Positions 1 to 6,552 of a DNA stretch of 19,205 nt are shown here, one piece after another; the first letter of the stretch is position 1, and every line of letters begins with the position of its first letter. The position numbers and the translations under genes were made by a program. The stretch is from an uncultured bacterium (GTDB taxonomy: Bacteria > Actinomycetota > Coriobacteriia > Coriobacteriales > Coriobacteriaceae): assembly GCA_905215275.1 (NCBI GenBank), contig CAJMPE010000011.1, positions 1 through 19,205 of the forward strand. Reading direction: 5' to 3'. The notes beneath the pieces are model-generated. The model worked only from the letters and a program-made list of their open reading frames with translations. It did no database searches and was not told where the DNA came from.

Positions 1-479
1 GCAGCGACCTGACCTACGTGCGCGTCGGGGCCTCGTGGAACTACGTCTGCCTGCTCGTCGACCTCTACAACAGGGAGATCGTCGGCCACTCCGCCGGGCC
101 CAGGAAGGACGCCCGGCTGGTCAAGTCGGCGTTCGCGACGCTCTCCTTCCCCATCTCGGACATCGAGGTCTTCCACACGGACCGCGGCAGCGAGTTCGAC
201 AACGCCGAGATCGACCTGATGCTCGAGGCCTTCGGCATTGAGAGGTCGCTGTCGGCCAAGGGCTGCCCCTACGACAACGCCGTCGACGAGTCGACCAACA
301 GGATACTGAAGGCCGAGCTCGTCCACCGCGAGACGTTCGGCACGACGCGCGAGCTCCGGGCCAAGCTCTCGGACTACGTGCACTGGTACAACAACTTCAG
401 GATCCACTCGACGCTGGGCTACATGTCTCCGGTCGAGTTCAGGGAGGCGGGGCTGTCCCTCCCGAAATCGTCCAAATAG
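1..479 (+). CDS. IS3-family transposase OrfB (DDE integrase core), 5' truncated by window edge
   Basis: This is the C-terminal catalytic part of an IS3-family transposase, which cuts and joins the element ends. The frame is open from base 3 to the TAG at 477-479. All three DDE acidic residues appear to be present: the Asp in SDLTYV at the very start, the Asp in FHTDRGSEF, and the Glu in AVDESTNRILKAEL. The typical tail YVHWYNNFRIHSTLGYMSPVEF follows. The N-terminal HTH part and OrfA are off the left edge. A Met codon at 18 lies inside the conserved core and is not the start. Nothing in the visible part suggests inactivation. Family assignment is firm; the subgroup is not determined. Confidence 0.93.
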   Translation, partial: SDLTYVRVGASWNYVCLLVDLYNREIVGHSAGPRKDARLVKSAFATLSFPISDIEVFHTDRGSEFDNAEIDLMLEAFGIERSLSAKGCPYDNAVDESTNRILKAELVHRETFGTTRELRAKLSDYVHWYNNFRIHSTLGYMSPVEFREAGLSLPKSSK

Positions 480-493
480 GTGTTGCCAATCCA
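1..493 (+). mobile_element. IS3-family insertion sequence, right part only
   Basis: This is the 3' part of an IS3-type element; the left end and orfA lie outside the window. The right boundary is placed at about 493 for two reasons. The sequence TTGCCAATCCA (483-493) ends in CA, as IS3 ends do, and read inward on the minus strand it begins TGGATTGGC, similar in style to IS2-type termini. Beyond 493 the minus strand reads as an IS30-type transposase. The exact end is inferred because the other terminus is not visible. Confidence 0.75.
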
Positions 494-692
494 CCTTCGG
501 CGCCGTCACGAACCTGTGCGACGCCACCTCGGCGCTCACCGTCGAGGGCGACCTGCCCAGCTCCCTCGCGATCTCCCTGCACGATGCCCTGCGCTCCAGC
601 ATCCTCTGGACCGTGTCCCTCTCGTGCCTCGTGAGCCTCCCGTAGGACCTCGGGACCGCCCTTGCGGAGCCCCTTTTCTTCTTTCCGGACAT
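494..692 (-). pseudogene. IS30-type transposase, N-terminal fragment interrupted by the IS3 element
   Basis: Reading leftward from an ATG at 692, the frame encodes MSGKKKRGSARAVPRS followed by SYGRLTRHERDTVQRMLE, then a region with REIARELGRSPSTVSAEV. This is the HTH_38-type DNA-binding N-terminus of IS30-family transposases. About 65 residues remain before the sequence changes to the IS3 terminus at about 493. The catalytic DDE domain would lie on the far side of the inserted IS3 element, outside the window. The reading frame happens to stay open into the antisense strand of the IS3 gene as far as base 1, but that extension has no IS30 character and is probably accidental. Confidence 0.75.
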
Positions 693-744
693 ACCGTCCT
701 CCGATCTCCCGGGGCCGGCCGATCCGGCCCTCAGGGTATCGGGT

Positions 745-782
745 TCCCACATTCATCCGCACATGTGCGGATGAATGTGGGA
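745..782. repeat. Perfect 38-bp palindrome at the outer side of the IS30 fragment
   Basis: The two 19-nt halves (745-763 and 764-782) are exact reverse complements with no spacer; the centre reads CCGCACATGTGCGG. It lies about 53 bp outside the IS30-type start codon, where a terminal inverted repeat is expected. IS30-family elements are known to join two terminal repeats as a transposition intermediate and to insert next to their own ends, so two abutted inverted repeats is one reading. A cruciform, a terminator without a T-run, or a palindromic target site are alternatives. Confidence 0.7.
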
Positions 783-845
783 GGTGTTCGGATAAAGTCG
801 ATAATCAAGGATAGGCTCTGACCTGCGGCGACGGGAAAATTGATA

Positions 846-874
846 TTGCTTTAATTGCCCTAATGGCGTATAAT
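846..874 (+). promoter_or_regulatory. Sigma70-type promoter upstream of the replication genes
   Basis: A -35 box TTGCTT (846-851), a 17-bp spacer and a perfect -10 box TATAAT (869-874) lie in a locally AT-rich stretch. Transcription would begin near 881 and run through the structured leader towards the gene at 1109. This is prediction from consensus only. Confidence 0.6.
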
Positions 875-880
875 GAAATG

Positions 881-1071
881 CATATAGATGAATGGCTCAG
901 CACCCGTCCCGTCCTTGATGCGGGGTTGCTATCGGGAATAGGAGCCGAGCGCTCGGTCGAATAGGCCGTGCGTCACGGGCGAAACAACGAACACGAAGCT
1001 CCCGTGGAAACCGAGATAGGCAAGGCTTTGCGCCTCTGTCCTTCTTTGGTTTCCACGGGAGCTTTTTTTGT
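881..1071 (+). ncRNA. Candidate structured leader or small RNA ending in an intrinsic terminator
   Basis: About 190 nt lie between the predicted transcription start and the T-run at 1063-1069. The region holds the palindrome CCGAGCGCTCGG (945-956), a small hairpin CCGTG-CGT-CACGG (966-978), and the 17-bp terminator stem. CACGGG at 974-979 is complementary to CCCGTG at 1001-1006 in the left terminator arm, so an alternative antiterminator fold is possible. A 17-codon frame (888-941) has no clear ribosome binding site. I recognise no known RNA family. It could be an attenuator or copy-control RNA for the replication operon, or simply a terminated upstream transcript. Confidence 0.35.
996..1070 (+). 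terminator. Intrinsic terminator or attenuator, perfect 17-bp stem
   Basis: The left arm AAGCTCCCGTGGAAACC (996-1012) pairs perfectly with 1048-1064 and is followed by a run of T ending at 1069. The 35-nt loop contains smaller inverted repeats. It lies 38 bp before the start codon at 1109, so it separates the predicted promoter at 846-874 from the replication genes. Confidence 0.75.
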
Positions 1072-1108
1072 TTCGCGAAAAGGACTTTGAACATGGAGGT
1101 GGCTGGTT

Positions 1109-1330
1109 ATGGCTAAGGCAAAGCAGCAAGTGAAAGGGTCGAAGCCCTCTTACATGACGACGCGCGAGGTGGCGGCGTTCCTCGGTTTGAGCGCGGGGAC
1201 GCTCTGTGTCTGGCGCTATCAGGGCAAGGGTCCGAGCTACTACAAGGTCGGAAACGCGGTTCGCTACAAGATTGACGACGTCGAGGCGTGGAAGAACGCG
1301 AACGTGAAGCACGTCGAGCTGGCGAATTAA
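1109..1330 (+). CDS. Excisionase/MerR-like winged-HTH DNA-binding protein
   Basis: A 73-residue basic protein. Residues about 14-60 form a compact winged helix: YMTTREVAAFLGLSAGTL is the helix-turn-helix, followed by the WRYQGKGPSYYKVGNAVRY wing and the IDDVEAW tail. This is the architecture of the excisionase-like HTH_17 family, whose members bend DNA for excision or repress their own operon. The start ATG has GGAGGT at 1095-1100. It lies 12 bp before the replication helicase, so the two are probably co-transcribed. Whether it acts as the recombination directionality factor of the serine recombinase at 11860 or as a regulator of replication cannot be told from sequence. Confidence 0.8.
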   Translation: MAKAKQQVKGSKPSYMTTREVAAFLGLSAGTLCVWRYQGKGPSYYKVGNAVRYKIDDVEAWKNANVKHVELAN

Positions 1331-1342
1331 GGAGGTGAGAGC

Positions 1343-3205
1343 ATGGAGGCAAAAGAAAACCGCCCCGATGCCTGCACAGCTTCCGGGACGGCCAAATCTA
1401 TATATAGATATTTTAGCACAGATGCGACTGATATTCAAGATGAAACGGGATGGCTGTTCCTGCCCGAGGATTGCGTAGATGTGGTCGCCGTTTGCGAAGA
1501 GCAGAGCATCGCGTACGACAATCTTCTCGCGTACGCCGCCCTGTCCTACCTTCAGGGCATCGACGCCGAGAATCCGCCCTCTCGCGATACGCTCAAGTTC
1601 GAGCTTCTGACGCTGACGAACCGCTGCATCGACGCATATAACTTGGGCAAGCGCGACCCGAACGCGGCCCCTGGAGCGAAGCGGAAGGATGCCTATCCCG
1701 ACGAGAAGCAGGGCGCGGAGCGCTACAAGCGCCTGTCGGGTCTCCATTTCCTGCAGATTGCCATTGTCCTGCGCGAGCTGCATCACGCTATCGGGATACC
1801 CTGCAACAGGGCTGATGACGACGGCAATTTCGACATAGGCGTCTATCAGGAGAGCGGTCCGAACAAGGGGTGCTATGACACGACCGAAGAGGTCCTGACG
1901 CGCCTGATTCGCAGCTACAACATGGCAATCACCACGAAGGGCGTCACCGAGACGGTCGCCACCCTTCGCGACATCTGCGAGAAGAAGAGGGCGTGCACGG
2001 ACAAAGACCTCGTTGCCGTGAACAACGGCATCTATGACTACGGTCATAAGATTCTGATGGGTTTTGACCCCGAGCTGGTCTTTCTGGCGAAATCCCATAT
2101 TGATTTCGTCGACAGTGCGAAAAATCCCGTCATTCACAACGACGAGGACGGCACCGATTGGGACGTCGTCTCTTGGATGAACGAGCTTTCCGACGACCCG
2201 GAAATCGTCAAGCTCCTATGGCAAATCATCGGAGCCGTCATCCGCCCGAACGTGAGCTGGAACAAGAGCGCGTGGTTCTACTCGACGCTGGGCAACAACG
2301 GCAAGGGCACGCTGTGCGTCCTGCTTCGCAACCTATGCGGGTCGGGCGCTTGGGCATCCATTCCCCTGAAGAACTTCTCGGAGCCGTTCATGTTGGAGCC
2401 TCTGACCCGCGTGTCCGCCGTCATCACCGACGAGAACGACACGGGGACGTTCGTGGACGACGCGGCGGCGCTCAAGAGCGTCATCACGGGCGACCCCTTC
2501 CAGCTGAATCGCAAGTTCAAGGCACCCCGCAACGTACTGTTTCGCGGGTTCATGATTCAGTGCATCAACGAGCTGCCGAAGCTCCGCGACAAGTCCGAAT
2601 CCATGTACCGCCGCCTGTTGGTGATTCCGTTCGACAAGCGCTTTCAGGGATGCGAGCGCAAGTACATCAAGGACGACTACCTGAACCGTCAGGACGTTCT
2701 TGAGTACGTGCTCTACCACGTGCTCGCCGAGACCGATTATTACGAGCTTGCCGAACCGGATGCCTGCTCGGCGCTTCTGGATGATTTCCGCGTGGCGAAC
2801 GACCCCCTGCGCCAGTTCGCCGACGAGATTTTCCCTGCGGCGTCTTGGCATCTGCTCCCCTGCAAGTTCCTGTACGACCTGTACCGCCATTGGTTCCAGC
2901 GCAATCAGCCCTCCGGTCGCATGCTCGGTCGAAACGCTTTCTATGAATCAATCGGGGGCCTTGCCGAGGAACAGGGCTGGCAGTTGCAGGAGCGTGTCCG
3001 AAGCACCGGGCGTATGGATTTCCCCGAGCCGCTGATTCTCGAATACGACGTGACGGAGTGGATGAACAAGTCCTATCGCGGGTCCGATAACGACCGCCGG
3101 TGCATGCCGGACCCGAAAGACAGCTATCGCGGATACGTGCGTATCTCGACCGCCTTCTTCGACGGCGGTTATGACATAGACGATTCAACGATTAAGGAGG
3201 AATAG
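1343..3205 (+). CDS. SF3 replication helicase, P4/D5 primase-helicase type
   Basis: A 620-residue protein with a superfamily 3 helicase core of the kind found in plasmid, ICE and phage replication proteins (P4 alpha / D5 type). Walker A is GNNGKGT at residues 317-323, Walker B is AVITDEND with D363 and E364, motif C is QCINELPKL with N409, and arginine-finger candidates are R423/R424 in MYRRLLVIPFDKRF. The roughly 270-residue N-terminal part precedes the core. I see no clear zinc-binding or TOPRIM-like primase motif in it, so primase activity is not supported. The C-terminal 150 residues probably form winged-helix DNA-binding domains. The start has a strong AAGGAGGTGA (1330-1339). Replication of the excised circle before or during transfer is the likely role. 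Confidence 0.85.
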   Translation: MEAKENRPDACTASGTAKSIYRYFSTDATDIQDETGWLFLPEDCVDVVAVCEEQSIAYDNLLAYAALSYLQGIDAENPPSRDTLKFELLTLTNRCIDAYNLGKRDPNAAPGAKRKDAYPDEKQGAERYKRLSGLHFLQIAIVLRELHHAIGIPCNRADDDGNFDIGVYQESGPNKGCYDTTEEVLTRLIRSYNMAITTKGVTETVATLRDICEKKRACTDKDLVAVNNGIYDYGHKILMGFDPELVFLAKSHIDFVDSAKNPVIHNDEDGTDWDVVSWMNELSDDPEIVKLLWQIIGAVIRPNVSWNKSAWFYSTLGNNGKGTLCVLLRNLCGSGAWASIPLKNFSEPFMLEPLTRVSAVITDENDTGTFVDDAAALKSVITGDPFQLNRKFKAPRNVLFRGFMIQCINELPKLRDKSESMYRRLLVIPFDKRFQGCERKYIKDDYLNRQDVLEYVLYHVLAETDYYELAEPDACSALLDDFRVANDPLRQFADEIFPAASWHLLPCKFLYDLYRHWFQRNQPSGRMLGRNAFYESIGGLAEEQGWQLQERVRSTGRMDFPEPLILEYDVTEWMNKSYRGSDNDRRCMPDPKDSYRGYVRISTAFFDGGYDIDDSTIKEE

Positions 3206-3208
3206 ATT

Positions 3209-3529
3209 ATGGCAACGAAGAGGTTTGATGATGTGGCCGAGAAGGCACGTGCGTTAGAGGCTCAGGCGAAGAAGCTGCGCCGCGAGGCGCAGGCCGTGAG
3301 GACGAAGGCTTACGCCGACGCGCTCGTGACGGTTTTCCCTGAAGTGAAGGACATGGGTTCGGCGGAAGAGGTCCTTGACTTCGTCAAGGGACTGAAGCCG
3401 GGCACCGGACACGGAACGCCGGATGCGCGCGCCGCTGGCGCTGCGGGTTCCGGTCATGTTCCGACCGCAGAAGCCGGAGAGTCGTCGGAAGCGCACGGCG
3501 GTTTTTCCGGCGCGGCCTACCAAGGGTAG
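3209..3529 (+). CDS. Small coiled-coil hypothetical protein of the replication/mobilization operon
   Basis: 106 residues. Residues 1-35 are a charged heptad-like helix (KARALEAQAKKLRREAQAV), followed by a short acidic helix with FPEVKDMGSAEEVLDFVKGL, then a Gly/Ala-rich tail without predicted structure. I do not recognise a family. It starts 3 bp after the helicase stop with AAGGAGG at 3193-3199, so it is almost certainly in the same transcript. Its position between the replication helicase and the oriT-like region would suit an accessory replication or relaxosome protein, but that is context only. Confidence 0.65.
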   Translation: MATKRFDDVAEKARALEAQAKKLRREAQAVRTKAYADALVTVFPEVKDMGSAEEVLDFVKGLKPGTGHGTPDARAAGAAGSGHVPTAEAGESSEAHGGFSGAAYQG

Positions 3530-3540
3530 CCGTGCCGGGT

Positions 3541-3619
3541 TCCACCGAGGGATTCGGGTTCCATGTCGGACAGGGGAAGTCGTTCCCGTGTCCGACATGG
3601 ACGGGCGAGGCTCGGTGGA
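3541..3619. repeat. Nested long hairpin inside the oriT-like region
   Basis: Inner arms CCATGTCGGACAGGGGAA (3561-3578) and 3583-3600 are complementary at 17 of 18 positions with a GTCG loop. Outer arms TCCACCGAG (3541-3549) and CTCGGTGGA (3611-3619) are perfectly complementary. GGGTTCCA is also directly repeated at 3537 and 3556. It could be an oriT structure or a strong transcription barrier after the upstream gene, although no T-run follows. Confidence 0.75.
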
Positions 3620-3680
3620 CAAAAGGCGGGGGTTCGAAGGGGACGGCGCAGCCGCCCCCTCGCAAGCTGACGGAGTAGGG

Positions 3681-3703
3681 CAAATTGCGAGAATCGCAAT
3701 TTG
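3681..3703. repeat. Perfect 10-bp inverted repeat, candidate relaxase-binding hairpin
   Basis: CAAATTGCGA (3681-3690), GAA loop, TCGCAATTTG (3694-3703). It is AT-richer than its surroundings and is followed by the short palindrome GTACGTAC. It lies about 130 bp upstream of mobC. Confidence 0.6.
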
Positions 3704-3830
3704 TACGTACGAAGTCAATGCTTGCTCTTTTCCCCTTTGCGCAGAGACGTTGTGAGATTAGCCGAAAACGGCATTTCGGATTGTCCGCCGCAGGCGGGCG
3801 TTTCGGATAGCAGCAAAGGAGGTGTTCCGC

Positions 3831-4289
3831 ATGGCGGAAACGTATGAAAAAAGAAGCGGGAAGGCGACGCGCCAGAAGTACGTGAAAGACCGCCGTGACA
3901 AGGTGGTTCAGGTGCGTATGAACGACGCAGAGCTTTCCCTGCTGGACGAGCAGCGCGGGACGTGCTCGCGTTCCAATTTTCTTCGCGGTGAGCTGTACGC
4001 GAGTCGGTACGCGCCGCCCAGCCGCGAGGTGGTTCTGGACGTCCCGGCCCTGGACCGTGTCCGTGTCGAGCTGAACCGCATCGGCGTCAACATGAATCAG
4101 ATTGCCCGCGCGCGCAACCGGCGCTTGAGCGGCATGGGAGTGCTCGACGCGGTGCGTGAGGAAATGAGGACGAAGGACGAGGCGGAAGCGTTCCGCGAGT
4201 TCCGCGATTCGGTGGACAAGCTCCGGGCGCAAGTCGATGGACTGCGTGCGGATTTGCAGGCGTACGTGGAGACGGGAGGTGATGTCTGA
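3831..4289 (+). CDS. mobC: MobC-family mobilization accessory protein
   Basis: 152 residues. The region from about residue 23 to 55 (DKVVQVRMNDAELSLLDEQ, then SRSNFLRGEL) fits a ribbon-helix-helix DNA-binding fold. Residues 81-93 read LNRIGVNMNQIAR, the hallmark of bacterial MobC proteins. The C-terminal 45 residues are a charged helix. MobC proteins bind oriT and help the relaxase open the nick region. The ATG at 3831 is chosen because AAAGGAGG (3815-3822) is well spaced from it; an in-frame GTG at 3822 overlaps that site and is unlikely. The stop codon overlaps the relaxase start by one base (TGATG), indicating translational coupling. Confidence 0.88.
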   Translation: MAETYEKRSGKATRQKYVKDRRDKVVQVRMNDAELSLLDEQRGTCSRSNFLRGELYASRYAPPSREVVLDVPALDRVRVELNRIGVNMNQIARARNRRLSGMGVLDAVREEMRTKDEAEAFREFRDSVDKLRAQVDGLRADLQAYVETGGDV

Positions 4290-5815
4290 TGTCAACGACG
4301 CATGTGCAGTCGCTTCCGAACGTGCGCGGGCGCATGTCGTACACCGAGTTCGGCGAGGGAAAGCGCAGACGCGCTCATCTGGAAAACGGCACGGACCGCA
4401 TCGCCGCGCAGATGGGTGACGCTGCCTCAAGAGGGGATTTCATTGTCTACTGCGAGGGGCAGAAGCATCGCCACCCGAACGCGGTCAACGAGGGCTACGA
4501 GCTGCGCATCTCATGGGCGACCGACGAGCTTGACCCAAGCAAGGCCGACGACATCCAGCGTGGCATGGAGTACGCGTACACGCTGTGCCACGAGCTTGCC
4601 CCCGACTCCATGTGCTGGGTCACCATGCACGTGGACGGCGAGGGAGGCTGCGTGCATGCGCACGCGACCATTGCGAACCACGACGCCCGTACCGGTCAGG
4701 TCATCAACAAGGGGGACACGAGCCTCTACGCTCCGCGTGTGAAGGCGGTCAATGATGAGCTGAGCCGTGAGAATGGTTTCTCGGTGCTCGGGGCGGACAA
4801 GGAGATGTCCCTCTGGGAGCAGAAGCGCGAGACGTTCCAGCCCGGTTCTTTCGACCGGCGTCTCGGCGACAGGGTGGCCCATGCCCGCGACCGCTCCAGC
4901 ACGCTGGACGAGTTCAGGCGCAATCTTGGGCTGAGCGGCGTGACGCTGAAGGAGACCACGAAGACCGACGGGAAGACCGGCGAGGTCACGACGGGATGGT
5001 CCTACAAGGCTGTGGACGAGTGGGGACCGAAGCGCCGCACCCGCAAGCGCCGTGCCTCCAACCTCGCCGACGACCTGACCCGCGAGGGCATCGAGGCGTA
5101 CTTCGAGGCGAAGCAGCGCGAGCTTGCGGCACAGGAGCAGGACGCCCCGGCACCGGAGGTCCTTCGCGACGTGCCCGAGACGGCCGAACCGGCAGAACAG
5201 CCCTCTACGGATTCCGCTCTCGACGTGTACGACCTCGACCGGGCGTACGTGTCGGAGATGGCGTCCGACCTCCAGAAGGCGCACATCCACCGCTCACGCG
5301 AGGAGGGCAAGCCCTTCATGGACGAGCGCTACGAGAGGCTCGTGGAGGCGCGGAACCCCCCGGACGAGCAGCTGGCGAAGCTGCGCGAGGACGTGGACGC
5401 CGCAAGGCGCGAGTTCCACGCCTCCAAGGAGGCACGCGACACCCTGCAACACCCGTGCCCGGGGCTTCTGGCCGGCATGCACGTGTTCGCCAAGGCGGGG
5501 CGCAACGCCAAGGACCCCGTGTCCCGCATGATGGCCGACATGACCGCCATGATGCTGCGCATGATGATTCAGGAGGCGCTCGCGGAGGAGGCCCGCAGGC
5601 AGCGCGAGGAGGCGGAGAGGCGCGTGTACGAGTCCCGCAAGAGCATGTGGGACGCCGAGAAGCGCCTCAAGGCGGCGGAGAAGGCGCTGTCCGACGAGGA
5701 CGAGCGCGAGACCAAGGCGCACGCCAAGACCATGCGGGCGCGCTATGCCAGGGCGCGAAGTGCCAGCCCAAGCGCGCCGAGGTCGGCGGACAAGGACACG
5801 CAGTTCGGCGAGTAG
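4289..5815 (+). CDS. Relaxase/mobilization nuclease, MOBP/VirD2-like
   Basis: 508 residues. The N-terminus holds LPNVRGRMSYTEFGEG. The NVRGR-x-x-Y pattern matches the start of relaxases of Gram-positive mobilizable elements, making Y18 the probable nicking tyrosine. The metal-binding motif is in the segment HVDGEGGCVHAHATIANHD, with H114, H123 and H125. Residues 1 to about 190 are thus the relaxase domain. The remainder is highly charged (Glu/Arg/Ala) with long coiled-coil stretches and an internal Met-rich segment (residues about 410-430). The protein would nick oriT, remain attached to the 5' end and pilot the strand to the recipient. It is coupled to mobC and ends just before a hairpin terminator. 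GC content is visibly higher than in the genes at 10,200-13,600. Confidence 0.88.
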   Translation: MSTTHVQSLPNVRGRMSYTEFGEGKRRRAHLENGTDRIAAQMGDAASRGDFIVYCEGQKHRHPNAVNEGYELRISWATDELDPSKADDIQRGMEYAYTLCHELAPDSMCWVTMHVDGEGGCVHAHATIANHDARTGQVINKGDTSLYAPRVKAVNDELSRENGFSVLGADKEMSLWEQKRETFQPGSFDRRLGDRVAHARDRSSTLDEFRRNLGLSGVTLKETTKTDGKTGEVTTGWSYKAVDEWGPKRRTRKRRASNLADDLTREGIEAYFEAKQRELAAQEQDAPAPEVLRDVPETAEPAEQPSTDSALDVYDLDRAYVSEMASDLQKAHIHRSREEGKPFMDERYERLVEARNPPDEQLAKLREDVDAARREFHASKEARDTLQHPCPGLLAGMHVFAKAGRNAKDPVSRMMADMTAMMLRMMIQEALAEEARRQREEAERRVYESRKSMWDAEKRLKAAEKALSDEDERETKAHAKTMRARYARARSASPSAPRSADKDTQFGE

Positions 5816-5827
5816 CCGAAAAGATGA

Positions 5828-5856
5828 GGGAGCAGCGTCAAGCTGCTCCCTTTCTC
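5828..5856. terminator. Intrinsic terminator between convergent genes
   Basis: Arms GGGAGCAGC (5828-5836) and GCTGCTCCC (5842-5850) are perfectly complementary with a 5-nt loop, followed by TTTCTC on the plus strand. It ends the mob operon and touches the 3' end of the convergent minus-strand gene. Confidence 0.8.
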
Positions 5857-6145
5857 AATGGATTTCAGGTGCCGGTACGTAGTCCCAGCTGGTCCCGAAG
5901 TGCGTGATTCCCCACACGTACAGGTCAAGCTCCTCGTCGCGGAACACCGGCTCGTCGGTGTGCTCCATGATAAACGACGGGTCCTGCACGATGTACCACT
6001 GGAAAACCTCGTCCCACGGTGCCCAGTCCCCGCTCACAAGCTCAAGCGGGCGTTTTGCCATCTCGTTTGCGAGCACCATGTTCCCGCACGTCTCGGCGAG
6101 GTCGGCGTAGGTCTTGATGCCGTAGTCACTCATCGCTTTTCCCAT
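5855..6145 (-). CDS. Hypothetical protein, second gene of a two-gene cargo unit
   Basis: 96 residues (or 92 if translation begins at the Met codon at 6133, whose ATGAGTGA overlaps the stop of the preceding gene). It is acidic and rich in aromatic residues: a run DEVFQWYIVQDPSFIMEHTD is followed by DEELDLYVWGITHFGTSWDYV. I do not recognise a family. The strongly acidic, aromatic composition resembles small soluble accessory proteins of mobile elements such as anti-restriction or modulator proteins, but no motif supports that. It overlaps the upstream gene, so the two are translationally coupled and probably work together. Confidence 0.65.
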   Translation of the reverse strand: MGKAMSDYGIKTYADLAETCGNMVLANEMAKRPLELVSGDWAPWDEVFQWYIVQDPSFIMEHTDEPVFRDEELDLYVWGITHFGTSWDYVPAPEIH

Positions 6146-6479
6146 CCGCTTCCCGCTCCTCGATTCGCTTGAGGTATTCCGCCACGCAGTAGCGCATGGT
6201 GCGCAGGGCCTCGCAGTCGATGCTCTCCGCGAGGATGTCCCCGTCGAGGACGACCTCGCCCAGCGCGTTCACGAACCGCCACTCCATCACGTTGTCGATG
6301 CGCTTGAGCACGTCCTTCAGGGTGCCGCTGTCGCGCATGGGGGCGTTGCCGTCCACCTTCGCCATGCGCTCAAGCTCCTTGGCCTTCGCCGAGCAGATGC
6401 GGGCGGTGCGCCTGAGCACCTGCGCCCTCCACATGGCCTCCTCCTGGGGGCTGTTGGGTTCGAATCGCTCCTTGTCCAT
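6126..6479 (-). CDS. Hypothetical protein, first gene of a two-gene cargo unit
   Basis: 117 residues, mostly helical and charged. The N-terminal part (EEAMWRAQVLRRTARICSAK then KELERMAKVDG) suggests a helical hairpin, and the C-terminus ends with MRYCVAEYLKRIEEREADGK. I recognise no family. The start at 6479 is preceded by a clear AAGGAGGT on the minus strand (6485-6492). It overlaps the next gene by up to 20 bp. The repeat-rich stretch 6553-6715 lies immediately upstream and must contain its promoter unless it is read through from the phosphoesterase gene. Confidence 0.7.
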   Translation of the reverse strand: MDKERFEPNSPQEEAMWRAQVLRRTARICSAKAKELERMAKVDGNAPMRDSGTLKDVLKRIDNVMEWRFVNALGEVVLDGDILAESIDCEALRTMRYCVAEYLKRIEEREADGKSDE

Positions 6480-6552
6480 CGTGTACCTCCTTGTCTTCGT
6501 TTCAGAGGCACCCGACGCCGCAGGCGTCTTTCACGCATGCCCATCCAAAGCC

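Larger units (their letters stand above)
3536..3810. other. Candidate origin of transfer (oriT), inverted-repeat cluster before mobC
   Basis: About 300 bp without a gene, directly upstream of mobC and the relaxase, packed with inverted repeats. A nested structure lies at 3541-3619, a GC-rich hairpin at about 3639-3659, a perfect 10-bp inverted repeat with 3-nt loop at 3681-3703, and a further short repeat around 3782-3798. MOBP-type origins carry an inverted repeat beside the nick site, next to their mob genes. The 3681-3703 repeat, followed by TTGTACGTACGAAGT, is the best candidate. No nick-site consensus that I can name is matched exactly. Confidence 0.5.

Noticed and set aside
1..692. Minus-strand frame continuing from the IS30 fragment across the whole IS3 gene to base 1
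   Set aside because: After about 65 IS30-like residues, the sequence is the antisense of a conserved DDE transposase; continuity looks accidental and not a functional fusion.
1396..1409. AT-rich palindrome ATCTATATATAGAT within the start of the helicase gene
   Set aside because: It lies inside a confident coding frame and is short. It could be a protein-binding site but nothing else supports it.
929..2137. Long minus-strand open frame opposite the replication helicase
   Set aside because: It is antisense to a gene with intact SF3 helicase motifs, has no recognisable domain, and its composition is that of a high-GC shadow frame.
3423..3755. Plus-strand frame across the oriT-like region
   Set aside because: It overlaps the preceding gene in another frame, crosses several hairpins and encodes an Arg/Pro-rich sequence without a ribosome binding site.
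3822..3830. GTG at 3822 as the mobC start
   Set aside because: It overlaps the AAAGGAGG ribosome binding site that is correctly spaced for the ATG at 3831.
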